Below are positions 43,809 through 55,249 of a stretch of DNA of 64,000 nucleotides, piece by piece. Position 1 is the stretch's first letter; every line of letters starts with the position of its first letter. A program made the position numbers and the translations under genes. Under the pieces are notes generated by a model, which had not been told where the DNA came from, searched no databases, and worked only from the letters and a program-made list of their open reading frames with translations. This stretch comes from Dugong dugon (taxonomy: Eukaryota; Chordata; Mammalia; Sirenia; Dugongidae), in NCBI GenBank assembly GCA_030035585.1, contig CM057465.1:2827501-2891500 (forward strand), read 5' to 3'.

Positions 43809-44699
43809 ATCTGAGCTAAGAGTCTGTTAAATGCATTATGTTCTAACCTCCAACCTTGTCAAACTGGCATCACAATGACCCCGAAGGGTAGGTTTACATT
43901 TGGAATTCTCAGGCCCTTGAAGTTTTGCACGGGAATACGGCTCTGTGCGGAAAACTGGCCCCAGCCCTGGCAGGCAACCCGTGCATGGTCAGCTCTGCTT
44001 CTCCTCCTGTGCAGTTCTGTGCTGCACCTCCAGGGCCCTCTGCACGGGAGAGGGAGCCTGCGAGTCCGTGCAAGTGTGTGGGGTCCGTTAGGGCAGAAGT
44101 CCAGGTCTGGGCTGCTGGGCATGGGCTAGAAGAAGGTTTACACAGGATCAGGTAGTTACACCCTTGGGTGGAACTCAGTCAAGGAGGTCAGGTGGGCCCC
44201 TCTAAAGTTCTTGGCCAGGTGTAAGGGCAGGACAGAGCCTGCCTCAGTTGCCCCCAAAAGATAAAGGCAAAGTTGTAAATGATCATGGGAGTCTCAAAGG
44301 ATGAAAATCTCATCCAGGGCAGATCCGTGGTTAGACTGGCCCACAGCACTTGACCTTATACAAACCTCCTTTCTGACCAGCCTCCTAAGATAGGAGAGGT
44401 TTGGGGACGCCCAGCTGTGTGGACTTCTGCAACCATTTCCTGTTTAGGAGAGACACCAGTGGGGACAATATCTAATCATGACTGAATGCAATCTTGAGTA
44501 GCAAACAGACTTCTGAAAAAGATTCTTTTGTAAATTCTGTTAGAATTCTGAGCCTTTAACTCACAAACTCATAAACAGAAACTTTTTATAAATGTGAACT
44601 CTAATAGAAAGAAGGGGATTCTTGATATTTAGCCAGGAATTCCCCTAAAAGAGTGGGTTCAGTGGATTTGCTAGGCTCTTTGGCCAGCCTGCTTCCTCC
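43809..44699. other. Single-copy DNA, no gene recognised
   Basis: Frames of 76-87 codons overlap on opposite strands at 43859-44155. No domain is seen and no repeat was recognised. Confidence 0.35.
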
Positions 44700-45075
44700 A
44701 GGTGGTGGAGATTTTGCTCAGAACAGCCACAATGAACATCCTTGTCTCCAGCTCTCCTTCACTTGGAGGATAGATTCCTGGAAGTATGATTAAGGCATTA
44801 AAGGACACAGACTCTTTTAACTCTCTTCTCATACATTACCAGATTGCATTTGAGAGAGGCAATTCTAGTTTATATTTTCACAAGCTGAGGAGAAAATAGC
44901 CACTTCACGCCACCTTCCTAACGTCAAATATTATCTCTCTAAATTGACAATTTGAAAGATGAAAAAAGGTTCTATAATTGCTCCCATTTGCATTTTAAAA
45001 TTACTTGTGAGGATGAACATTTATCATACGTTTAGCACTTCTTATATGACTTGTCTGCTCAAATTCTTTGTCTCT
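44700..45075 (-). mobile_element. Possible old L1-type 3' fragment
   Basis: Complement of an AT-rich L1-like 3' region ('ttgctcccatttgcatttta', 'gaggatgaacatttatcata', 'tctgctcaaattctttgtct'). Strongly decayed, and the assignment rests on word similarity only. Confidence 0.4.
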
Positions 45076-45081
45076 TAGTGA

Positions 45082-45291
45082 TAGATGTTGTCGTGTGTCG
45101 CTGAGTCAATTCCAACACATAGTAACCCTATAAAACAGAGTAGAACTGCCCCATAGGGCTTTCTAGGCTATAATCTTCACAGGAGCAGATCTCCAGGTTT
45201 TTTCTTCCATGATGCTGCCGAGTGGGTTTGAACTGCCAACCTTTCAGTTAGCAGAGTCAAGCGCTGAACCATTTCGCCACCAGGGCTCCTT
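45082..45291 (-). repeat. AfroSINE, form A2
   Basis: Tail complement 'gtgtcgctgagtcaattcca', internal 'gctataatcttcacaggagc', head near 45291 ('tcgccaccagggctcc'). Confidence 0.93.
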
Positions 45292-45304
45292 AGTGGTAGA
45301 TACG

Positions 45305-45460
45305 CAACTCGTTGCTGTCAGGTCAATTCCAGCTCATAGCGACCCTATAGGACAAAGTAGGACTGCCCCATGGGGTTTCCAAGGAGCAGCTGGTGGATTC
45401 AATCTGCTGACCTTTTGGTTAGCAGCCGCGCTCTTAACCATTGCATCACCAGGGCTGCCT
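45305..45460 (-). repeat. AfroSINE, form A
   Basis: Tail complement 'cgttgctgtcaggtcaattc', body 'gactgccccatggggtttcc', head near 45460. Lies 14 bp from the form A2 copy in the same orientation. Confidence 0.93.
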
Positions 45461-45784
45461 AGTGGTAGACAAGTGATCCTTAAATGACCAGGGTACATAA
45501 GTCTTTGCCACACTTGTTGCAATTATTCTTATTTTTGTATGCTCTTTGCCTTTTAATGATAGAAGAAAGGCAAAATATTACTTTGTGACAATAAACGTTA
45601 GTGAGTTAAAGTCTCCTATTAAATGACAAAGACTAGCAGATTAGGGTACAATGTAAAATCTATTTCTAGGAAACACGTATAAAACAAAATGGTAATTGCA
45701 AGACAGTTATGATAAAGAAAAGCTACCATGTATTGCCCACTATTTCCCATGTGAAAATAGAACAAGTATAATACCCTCAGGGAA

Positions 45785-46022
45785 AGCTTTTTTGATTGGA
45801 CTTACCTTGTGTAATCTCCATTCTCACCTCTTAGTTCTTATTTATGGTACTTTGCACACAAGATGTTTTATGGAATATTTACAATCACGTGCTTAATGCC
45901 TGTCTTCCAGCTGGATTTTAAGTTCCTGGAGAACAGTGTGTGTAGTTTACCACTGAATCTTGCACCTGTTACAGGACCTGGCACTTGTGCGTTCAATAAG
46001 TAAGTGTTAATGGACGGACTCT
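45785..46022 (+). repeat. L2 LINE 3' end
   Basis: 'ctggagaacagtgtgtgtag', 'acaggacctggcacttgtgc' and 'tcaataagtaagtgttaatg' are the end of L2 in sense. Confidence 0.75.
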
Positions 46023-46024
46023 AA

Positions 46025-46200
46025 ATTCATCACTCCATTTAAATCTTACAACCACCCTGTGAATAGCTATTATTGTCCCCAATTTACAAGTGAAGCAGCA
46101 GGCTGGGAGAGGTTAAGTGATTTTCCCGAGGTCATGCGTAGTCTCTTAAGTTATTCAGACTGAACAGAAACCTAGGCTTGATTGACAGCAGAGCACAGCC
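46025..46200 (+). repeat. MIR SINE
   Basis: 'tccatttaaatcttacaacc', 'attattgtccccaatttaca', 'gagaggttaagtgattttcc' then 'aggtcatgcg' follow the MIR consensus in order, sense. Confidence 0.85.
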
Positions 46201-47139
46201 ACTGGGCAACACAGAAAGGTTACAGATGAAATAACAAGAAAGATTTATTGAACAACAGCAAAGGGAGAGAAGGGAAGGATGGTGATATTAATTTCAAATA
46301 AAGGTCAAATTCAAGGCAAAAATAATTCACTGGACAATGGAGGACGTTGTTTGTTCATAAAAAGTATATTCCTACATGAGGGTATATCTGCTTGAACACT
46401 TTGTGCTAAATACCAACATCTAAATACACAAACAAAACACTTTTAGAAATACAGACATAAATGGGAAAAACCCATTTATGAGCGCTTATATGTCTCCCAG
46501 GTTTTGATCAAATAGACAATGCATAAATTAAGGAACTAATGAATTTAAACAGTCTAACTAAAATGTTGCATTAACACATTTCTATCAAACATTGTATCAC
46601 CAAAGTCATTATATCATCCTTTCAAGTTACTATGAAATATTTGCAAAGTAGCAAATTATGTTAGAGCATGAAAGGAATCTCAATTATTTTTACTGTATTA
46701 AACTAGAAATTAATAAAATGATTTTACTCACACAAATGAAATTGCTTGTAAAGTTGAAAAGAAAACAGTCCCTTAAGTGGCTTTTGAACTAAAAGCTACG
46801 TAAGAATGATCAGGTCAGTGTCTTCAGGACCCCGATGAGCCCACAGCTCAAAGTCTGGTGGCAGGAGGTGCCCAAGACACGTGTAGCAGGAATGGATATG
46901 GGTGAATCAACTTGATTAGCTTTTCCCTTTGGAAATCCTGTTTCTCTGTCATTAGGTTTTTGCATACAATTCAAGTATGTCGCAGTGCGAGCACTTTATT
47001 CCCATCTGCCCGCCATGATTTCCTTCTTCCCTGCTTTTACTTTTTGGGACAGCAAGTAGGTCCTTGGCCTACAAAACCTCAAATTCAGCTGAAACTTAAC
47101 CCCACCCAGGAAGCTTTCTATGCCCCCCAGGGCAGGCTG
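46201..47139. other. AT-rich DNA, no gene recognised
   Basis: Stop-rich in all frames. The block 46260-46760 resembles decayed LINE sequence in composition, but no family can be named. Confidence 0.35.
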
Positions 47140-47300
47140 GGGTCAAACTCCAACTCATGGTGACCTCAGGTGTGTCAGAGTAGAACTGGGCTTCACAGGG
47201 TGTTCAGTGGCTGATTTTTTGGAAGTAGATTGTCAGGCATTTTTTCTGAGGCACCTCTGGGTGGACTTGGAACCTCCAATCTTTTGGTCTAGGCCGGGAT
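47140..47300 (-). repeat. AfroSINE, form B, partial
   Basis: Tail complement 'ccaactcatggtgacctcag', internal 'gattttttggaagtagattg' and 'ggcacctctgggtggacttg'. The head end is lost. Confidence 0.88.
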
Positions 47301-47475
47301 TAAGGCCTCTCTTTTTCTTGGTGGAGAGAAACACCCTGGAAAACTCACTTTCAGAGGAACAAAACACAAGAGCAAATAATTGTTTCTTGATTTTATCATC
47401 CCTCCTTCTGAAGGATGTCTTTTAAGGACAGATGTCTTTTCACAGTCTCTTTTCTGAATCCCCAGAGCCTGGTAT

Positions 47476-49395
47476 ATTAGGTGCCTTCGAGTCAGTCCCT
47501 CCTCATAGCTACTCTATGTTCAACAAAACGAAACATTGCCCGGTCCTGCACCATCTTCACAATTGTTGTTATGCTTGAGCCCATTGTTGCAGCCACTGTG
47601 TCAATCCATCTTGTTGAGGGTCTTCCTCTTTTTCACTGATCCTCTACTTTACCAAGCATGATGTCCTCCAGGAATTGGTCCCTCCTGATAACATGTCCAA
47701 AGTATGTGAGTCATAGTCTGGCCATCCTTGCTTCTAAAGAGCATTCTAGTTGTACTTCTTCCAAGACATATATTTTTGGTTTTTTTGGCAGTCCATGGTA
47801 TATTCAACATTCTTCACCAACACCATAATTCAAAGGCATCAATTCTTCTTCAGTCTTCCTTATTCATTGTCCAGCTTTCATATGCATATGAGGTGATTGA
47901 AAACACCATGGCTTGAGTCAGGCACACCTTAGTCTTCATGGTGACATCTTTGCTTTTTAACCCTTTAAAGAGATCTTTTGCAGCATATTTGCCCAATGCA
48001 ACACATGGTCTGATTTCTTGATTGCTGCTTCCATGGATGTTGATTGTGGATCTAAGTAAAATGAAATCCTTGGCAAATTCAATCTTTCCTCCGTTTATCA
48101 TGATGTTGCTTATTAGTCCAGTTGTGAGGATTTTTGTTTTCTTTATGTTGAGGTGTAATCCCTGCTGAAGGCTGTGGTCTTTGATCTTCATCAGTAAGTG
48201 TTTCAAGTCCTCTTCACTTTCAGCAAGCAAGGTTGTGTCTTCTGCATAACCCAGGTTGTTAATGAATCTCCCTCCAACCCTGATGCCCTATTCTTCTTCA
48301 TATAGTCCAGCTTCTCAGATTATTTGCTCAGCATACAGATTGAATAAGTATAGTGAAAGGATGCAGACCTGAGGCACACCTTTCCTGATTTTAAATCACG
48401 CAATATCCTTTTGATCTGTTTGAACAATTACCTCTTGGTCTATGTACAGGTTCCTCATGAGCACAATTAAGTGTTCTGGAATTCCCATTCTTTGCAATGT
48501 TATCCATAATTTGTTATGATCCACACAGTCATATATCTTTGCATAGTCAATAAAACACAGGTGACCATCTTTCTGGTATTCTCTGCTTTCAGCCAGGATC
48601 CATCTGACATCAGCAATGATATCCCTGTTTCCACATCCCTTTCTGAATCTGGCTTGAATTCCTGGCAGTTCCCTGTCGACATACTGCTGCAGCTGCTTTT
48701 GAATGATCTTCAGCAAAATTTTAATTGCGTATGATATTAACGATATTGTTCAATAATTTCCACATTCTGTTGGATCACCTTTCTTGGGAAAAGGCTTAAA
48801 TATGGATCTCTTCCAGTCAGTTGGCCAGGCAGCTGTCTTCCAACATTCTTGGCATAGACAAGTGAGTGCTTCCAGGGCTGCATTTATTTGTTGAAACATC
48901 TCAATTGGTATTCCATCAATTCCTGGAGCCTTGTTTTTCACCAATGCCTTCAGTGCTGCTTGGACTTCTTCCTTCAGTACCATCAGTTCTTGATCATGTG
49001 CTACCTCCTGAAATGGTTGAATTTTGACCATTTCTTTTTGGTACAGTGACTCTGTGTATTCCTTCCATCTTCCTTTGATGCTTCCTGCATCATTTAAAAT
49101 TTTCCCCGTAGAATCCTTCAATATTGCAGCTGGAGGCTTGAATTTTTTCTTCAGTTCTTTCTGCTTGAGAAATGCCAAGTGTGTTCTTCCTTTTTGGTTT
49201 TCTATCTCCAGCTCTTTGCACATGTCATTATTAATACTTTACTTTGTCTTCTGTAGCTGTCCTTTGAAATCTTTTGTTCAGCTCTTTTACTTCATCATTT
49301 CTTTCATTTGCTTTAGCTACTTGACATTCAAGAGCAAGTTTCAGAGTCTCTTCTGACACCTATTTTGGTGTTTTATTTCTTTCTTGTCTTTTTAA
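47476..49395 (-). mobile_element. RTE LINE, 5'-truncated (1.9 kb), inactive
   Basis: Second-longest RTE copy. From the 3' tail (47476) it spans the whole RT and reaches the segment between endonuclease and RT (near 49390, 'tctgacacctattttggtgt'). The catalytic site reads Y-A-E-D (about 48240). RT pieces are in separate frames (48230-47850, 48716-48396, 49223-48750). The 157-codon N-terminal piece contains KNKAPGIDGIPIEMFQQ, a conserved RT fingers motif. Confidence 0.95.
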
Positions 49396-49556
49396 TGAGC
49401 CTGTTATAGGATGATCACAAAAGATTGATTGTATGAATGAATGACTGAATTTCCATTGGTTTATACTTAATAGTTACAGAAAAATGTAGTAACATATATC
49501 AAAGAATTTGGGGGTCTTCCAGCTTCAGCTCCAACATGTAAAAACCATGGAAATTG

Positions 49557-50000
49557 TTACGGGTTGAACTGTGTCCCTCATAAAATGATGGTGAAGTCCT
49601 ATCTCCAGGCACAGGAAAGCTTGTTTGGAAATAGAGTCTTTGCAAATGTAATTAGTTAAGTGCTCTTGAGGTCATACTGGAGTAGGCTGGGAGCTAATTT
49701 AATGTGACCAGTGTCCTTATAAAAAGAAGAGAAGAGGCACAGAGACAGACAGACAGAGAAGGAAGACAGCCATATGATAATGGAGGACTAGACTGGAGTG
49801 AAGTAGCCACAAGCCAAGGGACACCTTGGCCACCAGAATTAGAAGAGTCAGGGAAGGACCCTCCCTGGGAGCTTCAGAGAGAGCACAGCCCCGTTCACAT
49901 CTTAGCTTTGCACCTCTAGGCTCCAGAACTGTGAGAGAATACGTTTCTGTTGTTTTCAGCCACCCAATTTGTTAAGGCGGCCCTAAGAAACAAATACAGA
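49557..50000 (+). mobile_element. Solitary MaLR LTR (MLT1D-like)
   Basis: Landmarks: 'ttacgggttgaactgtgtcc', 'tttggaaatagagtctttgc', 'gtgaccagtgtccttataaa', 'ggctccagaactgtgagaga' and 'ttgttttcagccacccaatt'. Sense. Same family as 3794-4210. Confidence 0.88.
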
Positions 50001-50019
50001 TTTTGATACTGACTGATCA

Positions 50020-50152
50020 AGTCAAGCCATATGATGATATCAATAGGTACAAAAAAAGCATTTGGGAAGATTAAACACCCACCATAATAAAAATGCTCCT
50101 TAAGCTAGGACTAGTAAAAGAATTCTTTAACTAGTAAAGGACATCTAAGAAA
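50020..50152 (+). mobile_element. L1 ORF2 fragment
   Basis: Reads like L1 ORF2: 'aaaaagcatttgggaagatt', 'aaacacccaccataataaaa' and 'gctaggactagtaaaagaat'. No open frame survives. Confidence 0.6.
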
Positions 50153-50154
50153 CA

Positions 50155-50388
50155 GGACATGTTATCAGGACGGACCAGTCCCTGGAAAAGGACATCATGC
50201 TTTGTAAAGGAGAGGGTCAACGAAAAAGAGAAAGACCCTCAACGAGGTGGATTAATACAGTAGCTGCAACGATGGGCTCAAACATAGCAAAGATCACAGC
50301 GTAGGAAAGCCTATAGGGTGACTCTACTCTTTCACATGGGGTCGCTATGAATCAAAATCAACTCAGCAACACCCAACTACAAGAACAT
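50155..50388 (+). mobile_element. RTE LINE 3' end fragment
   Basis: 'gttatcaggacggaccagtc', 'gggtcaacgaaaaagagaaa', 'gatgggctcaaacatagcaa', then a tail 'gctatgaatcaaaatcaact'. The middle of the tail ('aggaaagcctatagggtgac') looks SINE-like, so a SINE end may be fused here. Confidence 0.75.
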
Positions 50389-50569
50389 CTTCTACATTTA
50401 CCACTCCGACGTGTCCTATTCTCCTCCCTCTCTTCTTGATCTCATAACTTCCTTTTCTTTTTCAAGTTTAGCTATTCCATTAAAAGGATGATTATTATAT
50501 TTCATTTTGCATTTTTAAGTGCTTGTAGGAGACTTTTGTTTTCACTGTATTTATTCTGCCCTACTGCTG

Positions 50570-50745
50570 GAACTAAGTATTTAACCACATTGTGTGATAT
50601 CCATAACAGTCTTCCAAGATGCATACATGTGTGTATATTTTACAGATGGAAACATCCAAGCCAGAGAAGTTAAGCCACTGCTGTGCTCATGCACAGAGAA
50701 CAGAGAACTAACCTGGGCCTTTGCATCCTCAAAGCCTGTGCGCTA
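50570..50745 (+). repeat. MIR SINE, decayed
   Basis: 'ttttacagatggaaacatcc', 'agagaagttaagccactgct' and 'aactaacctgggcctttgca' in consensus order. Confidence 0.6.
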
Positions 50746-50785
50746 GTGGATGTATGCTGCTGCTCCAGTGGGGTTTCTCAGACAC

Positions 50786-50970
50786 TGTTGTTGTTGGGTG
50801 TCATCAAGTCTATCCCAACTCATAGCAACTCAATGTGCCACAGTAGACCTGCTTTATAGGGTTTTCTTGGCTGTATCTTTATGGAAGCCAGGTCTTTCTC
50901 CCATGGAGCTCCTGGGTGGGTTGGAACCACCAACCTTTAGGCTTAACCATTGCATCAGCAGGGCTCCTTC
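50786..50970 (-). repeat. AfroSINE, form A2
   Basis: Tail complement 'gttgttgttgggtgtcatca', internal 'gaagccaggtctttctccca', 'gggttggaaccaccaacctt', head near 50970 ('gcatcagcagggctcc'). Confidence 0.9.
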
Positions 50971-51283
50971 AGGAGACTCTACGTTTTGGCAAAGGCTGAC
51001 GCAGCCCTTCTTTGTGCCCTCCCTTGGGTAGGTATTGGCTGGCATCAACCTGAGTCTGCTGGCCATTGCCTTCTTGTGTCTAAAGGGGCCCAAGGGCATA
51101 GGGGTGTGGTAGAGCGTGGGCCCTTTAGCTCTTTTCTTAGCCTGAGGTAGGAAAACTTCCTTCCATCTGTCTTGTTCCTTCAGGCAGTGGTCCTGAGCTC
51201 ACATCTGTTCACCATCAGCTCCTGGAGTCCAGGCAGGACAGACACACAGCCTCTGTATGTTTTCTCCTGCCTAGAATCCATCC

Positions 51284-51455
51284 GGAAAACCTGGTGGTGT
51301 AGTGGGTAATAGCTATGGCTGCTAACCAAAAGGTTGGCAGTTCAAATCCACCAGGTGCTCCTTGGAAACTTCACGGGTCAGTTCTACTCTGTCCTGTAGG
51401 GTTGCTATGAGCTGGAATCGACTCATTAGCAAGAGGCTTGGTTTTTGGTTTAGAA
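51284..51455 (+). repeat. AfroSINE, form A
   Basis: Head 'aaaacctggtggtgtagtgg', box B 'cagttcaaatcc', tail 'gctatgagctggaatcgact' then 'aagaggcttggtttttggtt'. Confidence 0.93.
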
Positions 51456-51785
51456 TCCAACCGCTCTCTTTCTGGCTAATATCTCCAAGATTTTCCTACA
51501 GGAAGCACCCTCGTGGTTTGTGACCAGGGTGGAGCCATCGCGTCTCCCATCCAAACCCTCAGGGGCACATGACTCACGTCAGGTCAGGAAGTGCACATGG
51601 ACCCTTGGTCACTGAGATGAGTTCGGGGGTGACCCACGTGCTGACTATCGAAGTCACTGGGGAAAGGACACTGGCCCCAAAGGCACATGAGTGGTCAGCG
51701 GCTAGGCCTGGGCAGCCGGGGGCCACTGTTCCCAATACACAGAGGAGCCTTGTCCCAAGGAGGGGGGCTGAGATAGAGCTGAACA

Positions 51786-51952
51786 GGTGAGGTGGAGAGA
51801 GGAGGGAGAGAGACAGAGAGACAGAGATAGAGAGACACAGAGGAAGAGGGAGGCGGAGACAGACAGACAGACACACACACACACACACACACACAGAGAC
51901 ACACACACATACAGAGACACACACAGCCAGAGAGAGAGCAGAGAAACAGAAC
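51786..51952. repeat. (GAGA)n/(CA)n simple repeat
   Basis: Purine-rich gagagagacagag tract followed by CA repeats and more GA. It adjoins the 3' side of the ERVL LTR at 51955, whose own end is microsatellite-prone. Confidence 0.92.
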
Positions 51953-51954
51953 CA

Positions 51955-52262
51955 GAGAGAGAAAATGATTTATTTCAAGGAATTGGCAATTGGCTCACGT
52001 GATTGTGGAGGTGGAAAGCCCAAAATCCGTAAGCCAGGTGTCGGGCTGAAAGCTCTGGCAAGGCATCTATGTTACAGTTTTGAGAGAGAATCTTCCTCCC
52101 TTGGGAAACCTGTTTTTGCTCGGGCCTTGAACTGATTGGATGAGGCCCACCCACATTATGGAGGGTGACCTACTTACAATCAACTGGTTCTAGACACAAA
52201 TCACATCTACAGAAAACCTTCACAGAGCACCTAGACAAGTGTTGCCTGGCCAAGTGGGTGCA
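51955..52262 (-). mobile_element. Solitary ERVL-type LTR (MLT2-like)
   Basis: Complement landmarks: 'tttatttcaaggaattggca', 'ctcgggccttgaactgattg', 'cattatggagggtgacctac' and 'ctagacaagtgttgcctggc'. Same family and orientation as 14946-15345. Confidence 0.85.
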
Positions 52263-53082
52263 GACAACTCACATCACCCCCAGCCACACTGGCTGTGGAC
52301 CCCCTGGGTCTTTGAGGCAGGTAGGGGTGGGCTTCAGCCCCTCCCCCAAATGCTGGGGCTGTGTCTTTGTCCTCCTTGTGTTTACGGGGCCCACTCGGGG
52401 AGTGAGTCAGGGTCCACACTCTGAGGACCTCCTCCTCCCAGGAGGGTGAGGGGCACAGTGGAAATTTGAGGGAACACACTATAGTTTGATTCCCATCTCT
52501 GTTTTCCTTTTCTTAAGCTAGTGGCCTGGTTTCTGTAGAACAGCTTTTCCCTGGAGGCTAAAGCGAGCAGATTTCTGGAGCTTGAAATGCCAATAGTCTT
52601 TAAATTAACCCAGCTTCCCCTCAGAACGTCTCCCTGGCCTGCTCTCTAACAGCAAGAGAAAAACCCTGCAGAGCACAGATCCGGGGGCCTCCGAGCTGTG
52701 TGGCTTCTGGGGCCCAGTGCCCCTCCATGGATCACCCCAAAGCCCAGGTGTGTCCTGTCTTAGCATCTACCTCACCACGACAAACGGGCCAATGTCCCTG
52801 TCATTCCAATGAAATGTTAGGGCAAGATAAACTTGCCCGAGAAAATGAAATCCTGTGGGCTTATGGTGGGGAGGGGGATGAGGGGAGGACAATAAATATG
52901 AATAAAAGCAATCAACATATTGAGCTTTATATTAGAATAGATGTTGCTGACACAGTTAAGAAACTCGTTTCATTAAGAACTGGTAATCATGGGACGTTAA
53001 AAAAATCACCCTGGACTAGAATTTTTTTCCTTCGTGTTTCCAGCTAGGGACAAAACTTACTGGGGGGAAAATGGTCTTAGGT
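52263..53082. promoter_or_regulatory. Single-copy DNA with candidate conserved element
   Basis: No gene recognised. The block 52795-53045 is AT-rich and repeat-free ('gttagggcaagataaacttg', 'caataaatatgaataaaagc', 'cgtttcattaagaactggta') and a candidate regulatory element. GC-rich DNA with chance frames precedes it. Confidence 0.3.
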
Positions 53083-53207
53083 ATTGTTATGGACTGGATT
53101 GTGTCCCCCTAAAATATGTGTTGGAATCCTAACCTCTATACCTGTGGATATGACCCTATTTGGAAATAAGATTTCTTTGTTACGTTAATAAGGCCACATC
53201 AGTATTG

Positions 53208-53415
53208 TTGCTGTTGTTGTTAGGTACCCTCTAGTCAATTCCGACTCACAGCGACCCTGTGTACAACAGAACAAAACACTGCCTGGTCCTGTGCCATCCT
53301 CACAATCCTTGCTATGCTTGAGCCCATTGTTACAGCCACCTTGTCATCTCGTCGAGGGTCTTCCTCTTTCTCGCTGACCCTCTACTTTACCAAGCATGAT
53401 GTCCTTCATCATGTC
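53208..53415 (-). mobile_element. RTE LINE 3' fragment nested in LTR
   Basis: Tail complement 'gttgctgttgttgttaggta', then 'actgcctggtcctgtgccat' and 'taccaagcatgatgtccttc'. Only about 200 bp. Confidence 0.92.
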
Positions 53416-53519
53416 TTTATAGACATCAGTTCAGTATAGAATATATATAGTATAAAGTATATAATCACTTCTGAGCCGGAAGAAGCAGCGTAGATACAGA
53501 GATGAGTAAGCACAAACTG

Positions 53520-53683
53520 GGGAAGATCTCCAAATGGTGGCCCAGTGGTTAAAGTGCTTGGCTGCTAACCGATAGATTAGAGATTGGAACCCACCGGTCT
53601 CTCTGTAGGAGAAAGATGTGGCAGTCTGCTTCCATAAAAATTACAGCTTTGGAAACCCTATGGAGGCAGTTCTCCTCTGGAAC
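53520..53683 (+). repeat. AfroSINE, form A (long variant), truncated
   Basis: 'ggtggcccagtggttaaagt' head, 'gtggcagtctgcttccataa' segment, stops at 'ggaggcagttctcctctgg' without the tail. Confidence 0.88.
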
Positions 53684-53805
53684 CCAGGAACGCCTGGGCA
53701 AGAGAAGCTGAGACAAGTATTTTCCCCCAGAGCCAACAGAGGGAGAGCCTTCCCCTAGAGCAGGTCCCTGAATTGGGACTTTTAATATCCTGAAGTAGAA
53801 GCAGG

Positions 53806-53968
53806 AGCTCTGGTGGTGGCGCAGTAGTTAAAAGCTATGGCTGCTAACCGAAAGGTTGACAGTTCGAATCCACCAGCCAGTCCTTGGAAATCCTATGGGG
53901 CAGTTCTACTCCGTCCCATAGGATCGCTATGAGCTGGAATCTACCCAATGGCAATGGGTTTTACATCC
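53806..53968 (+). repeat. AfroSINE, form A nested in LTR
   Basis: Head 'ggagctctggtggtggcgca', box B 'cagttcgaatcc', tail 'gctatgagctggaatctacc' then 'caatgggtttt'. Confidence 0.93.
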
Positions 53969-54048
53969 TGAACTGTGAGAAAAGACATTTCTGTTCTTTA
54001 AAGCCACCCGCTTGTAGTCTTACAACAGGATTAAAAGACTAAGACAGG

Positions 54049-54699
54049 AATTCATGAAACTGTGGACCGAGATCCACCCACAGCTAAAGTGAGGAGGCCC
54101 AGGGTGAGTGGGCTCCAGGGCACTGACTGTCTCTTCAGGGTTGGGGGAGCCGTGCAGGGAAAAGCTTCCACCATCCAACCCTTGGCTACAGTTGACTGCA
54201 ACCACAGCGTGGAGGAATTGCCAAATCTCCTTACCCCTTACGCCCAGGAAAGCAGTTTATCTGGAACTTACTCTATGACCCAAAGGGAAGAAGAATACGA
54301 GAATTTTACCCTTTATCAATGCTTGCTGGAGGGTGCAGGAGCCATTGCAGCGTGAGGGTTTTGACAAAGAGCGTCTCCACGATGTTGAGCAGCTCTGGGG
54401 GTCCAGCAATCAGAGCCCTGATTTCTTCCAAGTCCTTCTCCAGGACCAAGAAGAGCCGCCTCCCTCCCCTCCCTGCCCCCACTTTCCCTGAAAAGATTCA
54501 CCACTGTTGCTTCTTATTCTAAAGGGAAGAAACGGGCTTTTTGGGGGTGTTGTTCAAGCTGCAGAATTTTAATACCCATTAATGAAAGGAAAAACGCTGC
54601 ACACTGAATTTTAAATAGCTCTATTTGTGATAGAGAGGGTTAATTTTTACTGGGTTTTCTTTGAACACTGACTCCTTTTAAGATGCCTTTATTCTTTCT
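54049..54699. other. Single-copy DNA, no gene recognised
   Basis: The 3' part (54540-54699) is AT-rich ('cactgaattttaaatagctc', 'gagggttaatttttactggg') and may be conserved noncoding sequence. Frames up to 97 codons have no domain. Confidence 0.35.
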
Positions 54700-54845
54700 T
54701 TAAAGAATGTTTATGGAGGGCCAACCAGGCGCAGGGCACCACGTGGGCAATGGACGGTGATGTTCAGAAAACAAAATGAAAGCAAAAAACAAAAGCACAG
54801 TACCTGCCCACTTGTGACTCACAGTCCAGCTAGCACATCTACAAT
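54700..54845 (+). repeat. Old L2-like repeat fragment
   Basis: 'tttaaagaatgtttatggag', 'ggcgcagggcaccacgtggg' and 'tgttcagaaaacaaaatgaa' resemble the widespread L2-type segment. A similar one lies at 62395-62530. Confidence 0.35.
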
Positions 54846-54957
54846 CAATCGATTTCTTCCTTCCTTCTCTCTCACCTTTCTCTCTCTTGCTTTCTTTCTC
54901 AGTCACACACACACACAAAACACACACCCTAATGAAGGTTTAAGCCATCTTCTTCAA

Positions 54958-55135
54958 TAGTGGCTAAAACCCTCAGCTGGAGGGTTGGTGGTTTGAACCC
55001 ACCCAGCCGCGTTACGAAAGAAAGGCTTGATGATCTTCTTCCAAGAAAACCCTATGAAGCCGATCTACTATGTATCATATGGGGTTGCCATGAGTCAGAA
55101 TTGATTTGACTATAACGGGTTTGGTGTTTTTTGAG
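54958..55135 (+). repeat. AfroSINE, decayed
   Basis: 'tagtggctaaaaccctcagc', box B-like 'ggtttgaaccca', tail 'gccatgagtcagaattgatt' then 'taacgggtttggtgtttttt'. The head 5' end is missing. Confidence 0.85.
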
Positions 55136-55249
55136 GGAGAAATTTATAAAGGGTGGATCCAGCCAAGGACAGCTGGTTAATCTGTGACATCTTCCTAATG
55201 TGACACAGTAAACAGCACACAGCCCACCTGACAAGCACCCTTACCAAAA

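Larger units (their letters stand above)
53083..54048 (+). mobile_element. MaLR-type LTR with three nested insertions
   Basis: Starts 'tgttatggactggattgtgt' and ends 'cttacaacaggattaaaaga' followed by 'ctaagaca'. The body is split by an RTE fragment and two form A SINEs, listed separately. Removing them leaves a solo LTR of roughly 0.4 kb with 'gagagccttcccctagagca' and 'ctgaactgtgagaaaagaca' in the expected order. Confidence 0.78.
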
